Shown here: positions 32,845 to 44,735 of the stretch, in pieces
Numbering within the stretch: position 1 is the first letter of the stretch
Layout of the letters: each line of letters starts with the position of its first letter
NCBI RefSeq assembly: GCF_040958095.1
Contig: NC_091152.1
Coordinates: 17,548,296-17,612,295 of the forward strand
From: Procambarus clarkii
Taxonomy: Eukaryota; Arthropoda; Malacostraca; Decapoda; Cambaridae
Length of the DNA stretch: 64,000 nucleotides
Direction of reading: 5' to 3'
Translations under genes and position numbers: made by a program
Notes under the pieces: generated by a model
The model's input: only the letters and a program-made list of their open reading frames with translations
Databases searched by the model: none
Told to the model about the DNA's origin: nothing

Positions 32845-33670
32845 AAATAAAATCAAATGTTTATTCAGGTAAAAGTACATACATAAAGGATGAGTTACAA
32901 ACATAATGTTGGATTTATAGATAGAGTTAGTACATACAATACCTAAAGCCACTAGTAGGCATAGCGTTTCAGGCAAGGTGAGGGGGAAAAACGCTGAGAC
33001 TGAAACTTAGTAGTAATTGAGATTAAAGTATAAATTGAGTTGAAAGAAAAAATAAAAGATGAAAAAGGGGGGAACATGGTAGAAAATAGCCAATATACAA
33101 GTTGGTCAGCAAACAGCATTGTTTACAAATAGTAAGACTTACTATTTAGGGGTAAAGGTAGGTAATTACATGGAGTTAATTAGGTAGTACTTAGTTTTCA
33201 TCTTAAACTGGATGAGAGAGGTACAGTCTTTGACATGGTTGGGAAGGTCATTCCACATTCTGGGTCCCTTGATTTGTAGAGCATTTCTAGTTTGATTAAG
33301 TCGTACTCTAGGAATATCAAATAGGTATTTGTTTCTGGTGTGGTGCTCATGGGTTCTGTTACAACCTTCTAAGAAGCTCTTAAGGTCAGGATTGGCATTA
33401 CAGTTCAGAGTTTTAAATATATAGAGTACACATGAGAGAATGTGCAGTGACTTAATATCTAACATATTCAGAGATTTGAGTAGGGGTACCGAGTGATGTC
33501 TGGGGCCAGAATTGGATATTGTCCTAATAGCAGCTTTGTGTTGAGTAATTAGAGGACGTAAATGATTTTGGGTAGTAGAGCCCCAAGCACAAATACCATA
33601 GTTGAGATATGGATAGATGAGGGAGTAATAGAGAGTCACCAGGGCAGGGCGGGGTACATAATATCTGATC
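32845..33670 (-). mobile_element. LINE-C 3' portion (RT C-terminus and 3' UTR)
   Basis: The minus strand reads MTLYYSLIYPYLNYGICAWG, HKAAIRTISNSGPRHHS, VPLLKSLNMLDIKSLHIL and GPRMWNDLPNHVKDCTSL over 157 uninterrupted codons (33166-33639). This is the RT thumb and C-terminus of a CR1/L2-like LINE. The 3' UTR runs down to TTTATTCAGGTAAAAGTAC at about 32850. It is truncated at the 5' side. Confidence 0.8.
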
Positions 33671-33684
33671 TTAGAAAGAAAAAC

Positions 33685-33985
33685 AATGCTGTTTGTTGAC
33701 CAAATTGTATTTTTGCTTTTTTTCTGCCATGTTCCCCCCCCCCCTTTTCAATTTTTGTTCTTATTTATTCTCAACACATTTTATACTTTAATCTCAATTA
33801 GTATTAAGTTTTAGTCTTAGTGTTTTTCCTGCCCGAAACGCTTTGCGTAATAGTGGCTTTAGGCATTGTATGTACTAGCCCTACCTATAAATCCATCACT
33901 CTTTGTAAAATCTCTTGTATGTATGTACCTTACCTAAATAAACATTTATTTATTTATTTATTTATTTAATACCTAATAAATTTCC
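33685..33985 (+). mobile_element. LINE-C 3' UTR fragment
   Basis: CATGTTCCCCCC, CCTGCCCGAAACGCTTTGCG, TAATAGTGGCTTTAGGCATT and AATAAACATTTATTTATTTA. It lies in opposite orientation to the LINE-C copy on its left. Confidence 0.75.
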
Positions 33986-34198
33986 CAGAAATTTTAAGCA
34001 GTCATACTTCTAAATAAATAAATAAAGAAAACGCAATTACCCAGCTCCAACTCCTCAATATTTCTCACGTTTTTCTTCAATTTCGGGAGTAATTGAAATA
34101 TTAACTCTCCAAAGTTCATTTTCTCATTTTTTATTTGTGGTCTGACGCCTAAAAGCATTTTGCAAGGGCTTCTTACATTTTCAAACACAGGTTTACAC

Positions 34199-34199
<1 letters not shown>

Positions 34200-34233
<34 letters not shown>

Positions 34234-34370
34234 TGCATATACAAGAATGTACATAAGGAATGTGAGGATACAATTATGGTAATTACAGTCTTGTAAAGCC
34301 ACTAGCACGCGCAGCGTTTCGGGCAGGTCCTTAATCTAAGAAAATTTTAAGGAGGTAAATACAAATACTT
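34200..34370 (-). mobile_element. SINE-2 tail fragment with (TTTA)n
   Basis: A (TTTA)n run at 34200-34233 is followed by GTCTTGTAAAGCCACTAGCA, GCAGCGTTTCGGGCAGGTCC. Confidence 0.6.
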
Positions 34371-34504
34371 ATCATATATCATGCTTATATTCGTTTAGGG
34401 TGAGGTGATACGACACAATTTTGTTGGGTGAGGTGAAAGAATACGAATCAATGGGTATAAATTGGATATGAAAACATAAGAATGAAAGTAACTACAAACG
34501 GCCT

Positions 34505-34935
34505 ATTGATCTATATTTCTCTTGCTGCTTCTATGTTGGTTCGGGGTCTTGAAGTGGGTAAAATATAGTTATGTGTTAATTGGCTGTTGATTGCTGGTGT
34601 TGACCTTTTGGTGTGTAGTGCCTCGCTGATGTCGAGTCTCCTGCTATCGCTGTATCTATCGATGATTTCTGTGTTGCATGTTAAGACTTCTCTGGTGATG
34701 GTCTGGTTGTGAGACGAGATTATATGTTCCTTGATGGAGCCCTGTTGTTTGTGCATTGTTAATCGCCTGGAAAGAGACGTTGTTGTTGTCTTGCCTATAT
34801 ACTGAGATCTTTGGGGCTTACGTCCCCAAGTGGGCATGTGAAGGCATAGACAATGTTGGTTTCCTTCAAGGCGTTCTGTTTGGTGTCTGGGGAGTTTGTA
34901 ACGGCTGATTCCCTCCTTCCCTCCCCCCCCCCCCC
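34505..34935 (-). mobile_element. Penelope-like element GIY-YIG endonuclease end
   Basis: The minus strand reads YIGKTTTTSLSRRLTMHKQQ, GSIKEHIISSHNQTITREVL, NTEIIDRYSDSRRLDISEAL and NSQLTHNYILPTSRPRT. This is the GIY-YIG endonuclease C-terminus of Penelope-like retroelements, with YIG and the conserved Arg of the LSRRL motif visible. No reverse transcriptase part is present upstream, so it is a truncated fragment. Confidence 0.72.
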
Positions 34936-35049
34936 CTCGCCCATTTGTCAAAGGCCAAGAGGTTGACCTGAGGGCGGTCTTGCTAGCTTGGTCCTCTCGG
35001 TGCCTATGCTCCCCCACTCCATTCCCTCTCAATTCCCTCTCCATCCACC

Positions 35050-35745
35050 TCTCAATTCCCTCTCTTCCCCTCTCACCGTTCCCCCCCCCCTCCCCATACC
35101 AGGCGAGTCAAATGTCCCTACCTGTTATCTTAGAGGAGACAGGTTTGAACATAATTTATCGGTTTTTGTAAACATTGCTCCGATGTGTCCCAGGCTCGGG
35201 TGGTCCACTATAGAGGCGCCTTGTCCCCTTCAAATAGCTGGGGAGAGCTGACACAATCTTCGAAAATTTCATGTATCCTTCCACCACAGATAATGGAAGG
35301 TGATTGCCGGTAGATAAGTGCCAAGTCCTTATTGGCCCTGGAGAGCCAGACCTCAGGCCTATAGTTTTAAATGGTTGGCCGTAGCCAAAAATAATGGGTG
35401 GAGCCCTGGGGGGCTGTATTAGATTGTGGGAGGAGCAATCCTTCCACCGGTAAGCTGGAGATAAACAATATTTTAGTAGTGTGTTCTGGGAGTGTGTGGG
35501 GGTGGGAACTCGGTCCAGCATCAAAAGGGGCTAAGGGCAGCCATCGACATCTTGGCCTCAGTGTGGTTTTAAGGTATTGTGCACTTGAGTATTCATGTTC
35601 TCGGTAGATATCCACTTTGCCTCTTAGAGATAATAGAGTAGGGTATATGCTCATTTGATTTCAATATGTGTTAAATTAAATAAAGTTTTAAATGGTTTTT
35701 ATTGTTTAGTTATCTCTGTCCCTTTTGTTGTTAATGTGGAACAGT
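35050..35745. other. Unassigned stretch
   Basis: Pyrimidine-rich at the left, with short open frames on the minus strand that show no domain I recognise. AATAAAG at about 35680 is compatible with an old retroelement end. Confidence 0.3.
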
Positions 35746-35859
<114 letters not shown>

Positions 35860-36159
35860 GTGTGTGGTATTTGGAAATCGTCCTGTTCTCCTCCATTTAC
35901 TGGATATTAAAGTTGCCCTTGGACCTAAATAAGCAAAGTAAATTAAACAAACTAATTCTCAAGATTTATTACCGAAGTTCCTATTGGCCGGGAGTCCCAT
36001 GATTACTGATCCCTGGCCTTCCTGGGGGATCGCTGATAGACACATTCAGGTATGATAGATCAGGCAGGTGGTGGCAGGGTCTAATGAGTTGTTAATTATT
36101 AGTTTTTAAGTTAATGACCCCTATTATTGTTGTTTCCTCTCTATTTAATATTTCGCCTT

Positions 36160-36480
36160 GTACCCGCGGTAGCTCAGTGAGGAGCCCTACTGAGCTGTAG
36201 CAGTGTTGAGCCAGGTCTGTCAACACCTGTGTAGATTGCTATACAGCGTCCTGATATGCTGCCCATGTCACAGTCGATCTGTCTGGCTCCTCTAGCTTCT
36301 TGTGGTTGATCTTCTTCCCGATTGATTGACTGATGAAGATTAAGCCACCCAAGAGGTGGCACGGGCATGGATAGCCCGTAAGTGGTGGCCCTTTTGAGCC
36401 ATTACCAGTATCAAAAGATGATACTGGAGATCTGTGGAGGCGCGACTGCACCCTGCGTGACGGGAGATGTCTCCCATGTC
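36160..36480 (+). repeat. Dispersed repeat X, copy 1
   Basis: GATTAAGCCACCCAAGAGGT, GGCACGGGCATGGATAGCCC, TATCAAAAGATGATACTGGA and GCGACTGCACCCTGCGTGAC. Close copies lie at 39.82-39.99, 53.38-53.45 and, inverted, 53.77-53.85 kb. A TAGCTCAGTGAG A-box-like motif at 36170 hints at a tRNA-derived origin. Confidence 0.7.
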
Positions 36481-36719
36481 TTCCTGCTGTTGTTGTTTAA
36501 GATTTGCTACCTGGAACAAAAAGTTCTTCCTGCTTTTACGCTCTCCCTTTAGTATCTGCTTCCAGGTTGGTGTGGTGTGGTCATTCCTGGTGACGTCACT
36601 GGGCTGGCCGACTCCAGCCATGACGTCGGCTGGCGGGCTTCCCATCCCTTCTCGCCCGTTTTCTTTGGTTCCTGGCTGTTTGAAGGTAGACTCTGGCAAT
36701 AAACGATTAGTTAGTTAGT

Positions 36720-36800
36720 GTGTTTAGTTCATTTATTATGCACCCATACCCATCTTGTGGGCGATTCAAAAGTCATTTCTGAACATGAATTTGAACTTTA
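36720..36800 (+). repeat. Dispersed repeat Y, copy 1
   Basis: TTATTATGCACCCATACCCA, TCTTGTGGGCG. Copy 2 is at 40.28 kb. The core resembles the 23-bp array unit at 58-59 kb. Confidence 0.5.
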
Positions 36801-36825
36801 AATTTTACCCCAAAAGGGCGAGGTT

Positions 36826-39270
36826 TTTGGGCAGCGCCACTCATCTTGTGAGTGGACACACCGCCATAGTGACAGTATTGGGCAGCGTCACTCATCCTGT
36901 GAGTGGACACACCGCCATAGTGACAGTATTGGGCAGCGCCACTCATCCTGTGAGTGGACACACCGCCATAGTGACAGTATTGGGCAGCGCCACTCATCCT
37001 GTGAGTGGACACACCGCCATAGTGACAGTATTGGGCAGCGCCACTCATCTTGTGAGTGGACACACCGCCATAGTGACAGTACTGGGCAGCGCCACTCATC
37101 CTGTGAGTGGACACACCGCCATAGTGACAGTACTGGGCAGCGCCACTCATCTTGTGAGTGGACACACCGTCATAGTGACAGTATTGGGCAGCGCCACTCA
37201 TCCTGTGAGTGGACACACCGCCATAGTGACAGTATTGGGCAGCGCCACTCATCCTGTGAGTGGACACACCGCCATAGTGACAGTATTGGTCAGCGCCACT
37301 CATCCTGTGAGTGGACACACCGCCATAGTGACAGTATTGGGCAGCGCCACTCATCTTGTGAGTGGACACACCGCCATAGTGACAGTATTGGGCAGCGCCA
37401 CTCATCCTGTGAGTGGACACACCGCCATAGTGACAGTATTGGGCAGCGCCACTCATCTTGTGAGTGGACACACCGCCATAGTGACAGTATTGGGCAGCGC
37501 CACTCATCCTGTGAGTGGACACACCGCCATAGTGACAGTATTGGGCAGCGCCACTCATCCTGTGAGTGGACACACCGCCATAGTGACAGTATTGGGCAGC
37601 GCCACTCATCCTGTGAGTGGACACACCGCCATAGTGACAGTATTGGGCAGCGCCACTCATCTTGTGAGTGGACACACCGCCATAGTGACAGTATTGGGCA
37701 GCGCCACTCATCTTGTGAGTGGACACACCGCCATAGTGACAGTATTGGGCAGCGCCACTCATCTTGTGAGTGGACACACCGCCATAGTGACAGTATTGGG
37801 CAGCGTCACTCATCCTGTGAGTGGACACACCGCCATAGTGACAGTATTGGGCAGCGCCACTCATCCTGTGAGTGGACACACCGCCATAGTGACAGTATTG
37901 GGCAGCGCCACTCATCCTGTGAGTGGACACACCGCCATAGTGACAGTATTGGGCAGCGCCACTCATCTTGTGAGTGGACACACCGCCATAGTGACAGTAT
38001 TGGGCAGCGCCACTCATCCTGTGAGTGGACACACCGCCATAGTGACAGTATTGGTCAGCGCCACTCATCCTGTGAGTGGACACACCGCCATAGTGACAGT
38101 ATTGGTCAGCGCCACTCATCCTGTGAGTGGACACACCGCCATAGTGACAGTATTGGGCAGCGCCACTCATCCTGTGAGTGGACACACCGCCATAGTGACA
38201 GTATTGGTCAGCGCCACTCATCCTGTGAGTGGACACACCGCCATAGTGACAGTATTGGGCAGCGCCACTCATCCTGTGAGTGGACACACCGCCATAGTGA
38301 CAGTATTGGGCAGCGCCACTCATCCTGTGAGTGGACACACCGCCATAGTGACAGTATTGGTCAGCGCCACTCATCCTGTGAGTGGACACACCGCCATAGT
38401 GACAGTATTGGGCAGCGCCACTCATCCTGTGAGTGGACACACCGCCATAGTGACAGTATTGGGCAGCGCCACTCATCTTGTGAGTGGACACACCGCCATA
38501 GTGACAGTATTGGTCAGCGCCACTCATCCTGTGAGTGGACACACCGCCATAGTGACAGTATTGGTCAGCGCCACTCATCCTGTGAGTGGACACACCGCCA
38601 TAGTGACAGTATTGGGCAGCGTCACTCATCCTGTGAGTGGACACACCGCCATAGTGACAGTATTGGGCAGCGCCACTCATCCTGTGAGTGGACACACCGC
38701 CATAGCGACAGTATTGGGCAGCGCCACTCATCCTGTGAGTGGACACACCGCCATAGTGACAGTATTGGGCAGCGCCACTCATCCTGTGAGTGGACACACC
38801 GCCATAGTGACAGTATTGGGCAGCGCCACTCATCCTGTGAGTGGACACACCGCCATAGTGACAGTATTGGGCAGCGTCACCCATCCTGTGAGTGGACACA
38901 CCGCCATAGTGACAGTATTGGGCAGCGCCACTCATCCTGTGAGTGGACACACCGCCATAGTGACAGTATTGGGCAGCGCCACTCATCCTGTGAGTGGACA
39001 CACCGCCATAGTGACAGTATTGGGCAGCGACACCCATCCTGTGAGTGGACACACCGCCATAGTGACAGTATTGGGCAGCGCCACTCATCCTGTGAGTGGA
39101 CACACCGCCATAGTGACAGTATTGGGCAGCGACACCCATCCTGTGAGTGGACACACCGCCATAGTGACAGTATTGGGCAGCGCCACTCATCCTGTGAGTG
39201 GACACACCGCCATAGCGACAGTATTGGGCAGCGCCACTCATCCTGTGAGTGAACACACCGCCATAGCAGC
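36826..39270. repeat. 51-bp minisatellite, about 48 copies
   Basis: The unit contains GGGCAGCGCCACTCATCCTG, TGAGTGGACACACCGCCATA and GTGACAGTATT. It has a 7-bp hairpin CCACTCA-TCCTG-TGAGTGG. The unit length is 17 codons, so both strands have open frames above 840 codons with no independent sign of coding. Variants (CTTGTG for CCTGTG, GGTCAGCG for GGGCAGCG) are clustered. Confidence 0.97.
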
Positions 39271-39589
39271 ATGTACAACACTCCCCAATAGGAAGAAAAC
39301 CCGCTGGGTTGTTCATCCTGTCCCAAATACAGCTGGGACTTGCTTAACTGTCTCCAGTGAACAGCTCACCAAACAAGAAGATTAACATTTGCCAAACCCT
39401 AAAATTCGTGTTATCCTGCGGGTGCAAAATAGGGACTCTCTTAAGAACAGTATATATATATTTGGCAAATAGTGTTTCCTTAACTCCAACAATGTGTGGA
39501 TTACTATTCTACACATATAATCCTTAACGTACGATTATGTTACGTTGCTGAGTAGATTAGATACAGTGTTTAGTTGGTTTTCCTATTTA

Positions 39590-39985
39590 TTTAGTAGTCC
39601 TGGATACAACAGTGTCGTAGACGTTGAGACAGAGCTTAGAGCAGAGCTGAGAGCTGAGTGAGGCCGGAGTCGCGGAGCTCTATGTGGGAGAGTGTTGTAG
39701 CTGGATGAAGTCGTAGTCTGCTGTCTGCTCTGTGTCGAAGCTGTAGCGTCTTGGCGTAGATTAGAACTGCCTACACCGAGTACTACATTCTTGACTGTGG
39801 AAATTGTACTGTCCGCTATTCGATTGATTAATTGATGAAGATTAAGCCACCCAAAAGGTGGCACGGGCATGAATAGCCCGTAAGTGGTGGCCCTTTTGAG
39901 CCATTACCAGTATCAAGAGCTGATACTGGAGACCTGTGGAGGCGCGACTGCACCCTGCGTGACGAGAGATGTCTCCCGTGTGTAT
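39590..39985 (+). repeat. Dispersed repeat X, copy 2 with unexpanded 34-bp seed
   Basis: The right part (39815-39985) equals copy 1. The left part has CTGTCTGCTCTGTGTCGAAG at 39719, which is the complement of one unit of the 34-bp array at 53.96-54.17 kb, present here once. Confidence 0.6.
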
Positions 39986-40004
39986 AATTGCTATTCTCTG
40001 CCTT

Positions 40005-40220
40005 GTTCCCCTCCTTTTTTAACTCGATTTATACTTTAAGCTCAATTATTATTAAGTTTTAGTCTAAGGTTTTTCCCCCTCACCTTGCCCGAGGCGCTAT
40101 GTGTACTAGTGGCTTTAAGTATTGTATGTACTGCCTCTATCTTTAAATCCAACATCATGTTTGTAACGCAATGTATGTACCCTTACCCGAATAAAAATTC
40201 TAAATCTAAATCTAAATCTA
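40005..40220 (+). mobile_element. LINE-C 3' UTR fragment
   Basis: TTGTTCCCCTCCTTTTTTAA, CTAGTGGCTTTAAGTATTGT, GTACCCTTACCCGAATAAAA followed by a (TCTAAA)n tail. Confidence 0.7.
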
Positions 40221-40254
40221 AAATGCAAACACAGCGCGCTCACTTTGCACTGCA

Positions 40255-40405
40255 CGAATTCTGAAGTTGATAGATTTTTATTAGTTTAGTTGACTTATTA
40301 TGCACCCCATACTCATCCTGTGGGAGATTGTGGAAAAAGTTACAGAAGAACATAAAGGGCTCAGGGACTGAACCCCAAAATTCGTTTACCTAATCAAGTT
40401 ACAGT
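40255..40405 (+). repeat. Dispersed repeat Y, copy 2
   Basis: TTATTATGCACCCCATACTC, ATCCTGTGGGAG, CATAAAGGGCTCAGGGACTG. Confidence 0.5.
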
Positions 40406-40439
40406 TTTATCCTTAACACAACGATCTAACGTAACCGGA

Positions 40440-40850
40440 GTAACGCTCTATTACTCCCTCATCTATCCTTATCTCAATTATGGTATTTGGGCTTGGGGCT
40501 CTACTACCCAAAATCATCTACATCTTCTAATTACTCAACACAAAGCTGCTATTAGAATAATAACAAACTCTGGCCCCAGACAGCACTCGGTACCCTTACT
40601 TAAATCTACAGTGGGTCGTCTCTCCGTTCTGTCTCTGTGTCGGATCAGGGACGGATCCTAGCCCGCCATTTGACGTCGAATCTCCGTTTTCGGCGACCCA
40701 CATTAACTCCCCCCCCCCTCCCCTCACCCATCCAGAGCCCAACCCCACCCCCTACCCCCCCAAGGTTAGGTGTACCCTTACTTAAATCTTTGAATATGTT
40801 AGATATTAAGTCACTGCACATCCACATCCTCTCTTCTATATAAATAAAAA
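40440..40850 (+). mobile_element. LINE-C RT fragment with a 155-bp insertion
   Basis: The plus strand reads LYYSLIYPYLNYGIWAWGST and HKAAIRIITNSGPRQHS, then VPLLKS. After an insertion it continues VPLLKSLNMLDIKSLHI. TACCCTTACTTAAATCT (17 bp) is present on both sides of the insertion (about 40590-40608 and 40770-40788), so the coding text is duplicated as a target site duplication would be. Confidence 0.7.
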
Positions 40851-41185
40851 TGGTCTTTTGGGCATAACTGCTAATCTCCGAAAGTTCTTCACCGATTGGT
40901 TTCAAATTTTCACACAACGTTCCATTCGCATCCGAGCAGATTTTCATATTAATACTATATAGATGTCACATCTGTGACGGTAAAAAAAACATGCTTTTTT
41001 TGAAAACTGTGTTTTTCATGTGAGGGGAAATCTTCGAAACCTCTTTACCGATTGCTTTGAAACTTTGACACAACGTTGCATTCGAATAGGCGCGTCTTTT
41101 TATATATCTACGATATACATGCCTCACCTGTGACAGGGAAAAACATGTTTTTTTTTTAAAAAACAGCGCCATCTGATGTTCGTAT
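40842..41185 (+). mobile_element. Helitron-like or other non-coding dispersed repeat, copy 1
   Basis: CTTCTATATAAATAAAAATG, GGGCATAACTGCTAATCTCC, CCGATTGGTTTCAAATTTTC and CACAACGTTCCATTCGCATC, then a second diverged unit (CTTTACCGATTGCTTTGAAA). The same two-unit structure is at 62.43-62.8 kb inverted. The Helitron label rests only on the TCTATATAAATAAAAATG-type start. Confidence 0.4.
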
Positions 41186-41199
41186 AAATAAATCAATGT

Positions 41200-43342
41200 T
41201 TATTTAGGTAAGGTACATACATACAAGAGATTTTACAAAGAGTGATGGATTTATAGATAGAGCTAGTACATACAATGCCTAAAGCCACTATTACGCAAAG
41301 CGTTTCGGGCAGGAAAAACATTAATGACTAAAACTTAATACTAATTGAGTATAAAGAATAAAATGTGTTGAGAACAAATAAAAATAAAGATAAAAAAGGG
41401 GGGAACATGGCTGAAAAAGCAGCACAAAGACAATTAGGTCAGCAAACAGCGTTGTTTAAAAAAACAGACATTGGTTGACAATAGAGGGGTAAGGTAGGTT
41501 ACAGGGAATTTATTAGGTATAGCTTCGTTTTTATCTTAAACTGGTTGAGAGAGGTACAGTCTTTAACATGGTTGGGAAGGTCATTCCACATTCTGGGCCC
41601 CTTGATTTGTAGAGCATTTCTAGTTTGATTAAGTCGTACTCTAGGAATATCAAAACTGTATTTATTTCTGGTGTGGTGCTCATGGGTTCTGTTACAACCT
41701 TCTATGAAGCTTTTGAGGTCAGGATTGGCATTACAGTTCAGCATTTTATATATGTATAATACACATGAGAGGATGTGCAGTGACTTAATATCTAACATAT
41801 TCAGAGATTTGAGTAGGGGTACCGAGTGATGTCTGGGGCCAGAGTTGGATATTGTTCTAATAGCAGCTTTGTGTTGAGTAATAAGAGGACGTAAATGATT
41901 TTGGGTAGTAGAACCCCAAGCACAAATACCATAGTTGAGATAAGGATAGATGAGGGAGTAATAGAGAGTCACCAGGGCAGGGCGGGGTACATAATATCTG
42001 ATCTTAGAAAGAATGCCAACAGTTTTTGAAACTTTTTTTGATATATTTAGAATGTGTCCCTGGAAATTCAGCTTGTGGTCAATGAGAACGCCAAGGAATT
42101 TGCCATCTAATTTGTTACAAATTTGGGTATTGTTTATTTTTAGAGTTATTTGATTAGAGGATTTATTGCCAAACAGAATATAGAAAGCTTTGTCAATGTT
42201 AAGGGTGAGTTTGTTGGCAGTTAGTTAAAGATGGACTTTATTTAGCTCAGTATTTACTGTGGCATTTAGAGCAAGGGGGTCAGGACTGGAGTAAATGAAG
42301 GCTGTGACGTCAGCAAATAGAATTGGTTTGAGGTGTTGGGAGGCATTTGGAAGGTCATTAATGTAGATGAAAAAGAGGAGAGGGCCAAGTATGCTGCCCT
42401 GAGGAACACCAATGTTGATGGGTAGGGTGGGAGAAATTGAATTATTCACAGAAACATACTGGAGCCTGTCAGTAAGGTAAGATTTGAGGTATTGCAGGGA
42501 GTGTCCTCTGACTCCATAATGATGTAATTTAAGAACAAGGTTTTGGTGGTTGACAGTGTCAAAAGCCTTACGCAGGTCCACAAATAACCCAACAGGGAAC
42601 TCATTTTTATCAAGAGCTGCATGAATCAAGTTAATCATACTAATAAGTGCATCGGTAGTGCTTTTTTTGGGTCTGAAGCCATATTGGCAAGGGCTAAGAA
42701 TATTGAGTTTGGCTAGATAAGAGTAAAGCTGCTTGTAGATTAGTTTTTCAAATATTTTTGACAAGTTTGGCAGAATTGATATAGGTCTGTAGTTGTTAAC
42801 ATCTGTGAGATCACCACATTTGTGGACAGGCGTTACTCTCGCTTTTTTAGAATATCTGGAAAGGTTTGGAGTTCAAGTGACTTGTTGAAGAGCAATGCAA
42901 TAGCAGGGGCTAAAGATCTGGAGGCTTTTTTGTAAATTAAAGTTGGTATCTCCTCGAGGGCACTAGACTTGGTTTTAAGGGAAAGGATTATCTCATTGAC
43001 ATCAGTGGAACTAGTAGGCTTTAGGTACAGAGACTGTGGATAGTTACTTGTAAGATAGTCCTGAACATCAGTACAGGAAGATGGAATATCATTTGCAAGG
43101 GATGACCCAATGGAAGAGAAGAACCTATTGAACTCAATAGCAGTATCAGAGGCTGTAAGCTCACCATCGTTATTGGACAAGAGTGTTGGTTTGTTATTTA
43201 AAATCTTCTTTGATCCCAATATTTGTGAAATTGTGCTCCAAGTTTTTTTAATGTTGCTCTTTATTTGGGTAAATTTATCTTCGTTTTGTTGAATAAACTG
43301 TGTTATGTTGAACACTGTCTTTTCGTTACACCCCGCACACAT
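41200..43342 (-). pseudogene. LINE-C ORF2 3' two-thirds and 3' UTR
   Basis: Down the minus strand the linker is at 43342-42833 (KFTQIKSNIKKTWSTISQIL, EIPTLIYKKASRSLAPAIAL). RT follows at 42830-42225 with NYRPISILPNLSKIFEKLIY, CQYGFRPKKSTTDALI, FVDLRKAFDTVNHQNLVLKL and GVPQGSILGPLLFFIYINDL. The catalytic site reads FADVTAF where FADDTAF is expected. The thumb and C-terminus lie at 41972-41499 (MTLYYSLIYPYLNYGICAWG, GPRMWNDLPNHVKDCTSL). Only one frameshift (about 42838), one stop (about 42227) and the D-to-V change are seen, so this is the youngest LINE here. It is 5' truncated at a SINE, and its 3' UTR ends near 41200 in ATTTATT repeats. Confidence 0.88.
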
Positions 43343-43345
43343 TTT

Positions 43346-43607
43346 GTTGATGTATATACGAGAGTTTACATTCTTGTAAAGCCACTAGTACGCGTAGCGT
43401 TTCGGGCAGGTCCTTAACCCTAATTTCCCCGGAATACGACCCGCCGAATCGTTTAACAACCAGGTACCCATTTACTGCTGGGTGAACAGACGCTACAGTT
43501 AAGGATTGACGCCCGGTCAATCCTCTCCGGCCAGGATTCGAACCCAAGGCAAGGCGCTTGCGAAACGCCAGGCGAACATATATATGTTCTGCCACTCTGC
43601 TAGTCAT
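43346..43607 (-). mobile_element. tRNA-derived SINE (SINE-2)
   Basis: Minus-strand A box TAGCAGAGTGG near 43600 and B box GGTTCGAATCC near 43540. The body contains AGCAGTAAATGGGTACCTGG, followed by the 3' part CCTGCCCGAAACGCTACGCG and TACTAGTGGCTTTACAAG. The latter matches the LINE-C 3' UTR. It abuts the 5' end of the LINE-C copy. Confidence 0.8.
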
Positions 43608-43609
43608 TT

Positions 43610-44100
43610 GAGACTGCCTCTGAGAATTAGCGCTGAATTCATAGCACCACAGAACATAAATTGCGTTGTGAGAGCCCAGGACCTTCTCGTTAGGGTCGCT
43701 CTGGCGACCTAAGCCAGAGCGGTCAGCGGTCAGAGGTCAGCGGCCTAAGTGAAGGGGATTACAAACTTTTGAGGTCTCGGCGTTTGCTCGCGCCTAGTCA
43801 ATTGTTCTTCTATGCTCCCAGAGTGAGGAATGAGCTGCTTACTACACTTAGCGTGTTCGCTAAGCATGTCCTTCCTCAGGCGACCCATCCAGACATTGTT
43901 AAAGTTGACGGATGTAATGTAAGATTATCACGACAAGAATAAGGAGAAAGGAATTAAAAATCAATTTTTTAGACTCCTCCCAATCCAAAATCACAATTCA
44001 CTAATTCAATGTTATATCTTCACACTGAGGGCAGCCAACCCAGGTGGCTGTGTACTGCAAGTGTTTAATGAACTATCATCAAGGTGTGTTATTACTACAT
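43610..44100. other. Unassigned stretch
   Basis: A short run with repeated GGTCAGCGGTCAGAGGTCAG at about 43718-43742. No gene is recognised. Confidence 0.35.
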
Positions 44101-44104
44101 GTAA

Positions 44105-44735
44105 GTTACACCTTCGTGTGCCCCCTAGTACCGTTAGCCCTGAGAACTTACTCCTTCGTGTGCCCCCTAGTACTGTTAGTCCTGAGAACTTACACCTTCG
44201 TGTGCCCCCTAGTACTGTTAGTCCTGAGAACTTACTCCTTCGTGTGCCCCCTAGTACTGTTAGTCCTGAGAACTTACTCCTTCGTGTGCCCCCTAGTACT
44301 GTTAGTCCTGAGAACTTACACCTTCGTGTGCCCCCTAGTACCGTTACTCCTGAGAACTTACATCTTCGTGTGCCCCCTAGTACCGTTACTCCTGAGACAC
44401 TTACACCTTCGTGTGTCCCCTAGTACCGTTAGTCCTGAGAACTTACACCTTCGTGTGCCCCCTAGTACCGTTAGTCCTGAGAACTTACTCCTTCGTGTGC
44501 CCCCTAGTACCGTTACTCCTGAGACACTTACACCTTCGTGTGTCCCTAGTACCGTTAGTCCTGAGAACTTACTCCTTCGTGTGCCCCCTAGTACCGTTAC
44601 TCCTGAGAACTTACGCCTTCGTGTGCCCCCTAGTACCGTTACTCCTGAGAACTTACACCTTCGTGTGCCCCCTAGTACCGTTACTAGTGAGAAATTACAC
44701 CTTCGTGTGCCCCCTAGTACCGTTGTCCTGAGAGA
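44105..44735. repeat. 42-bp minisatellite, about 15 copies
   Basis: Unit CCTTCGTGTGCCCCCTAGTA plus CCGTTAGTCCTGAGAACTTA and two bases. The left block has TACTGTTAGTCC and the right block TACCGTTACTCC variants. The unit is a multiple of three, so open frames occur by default. Confidence 0.95.

Noticed and set aside
32845..33985. Twin-priming inversion of a single LINE-C insertion
   Set aside because: Both oppositely oriented parts contain the same 3' UTR, which twin priming would not produce. Two insertions are simpler.
36755..39385. Open frames of 876 and 847 codons on opposite strands
   Set aside because: They are forced by a stop-free 51-bp unit (17 codons). There is no non-repeat domain and both strands are equally open.
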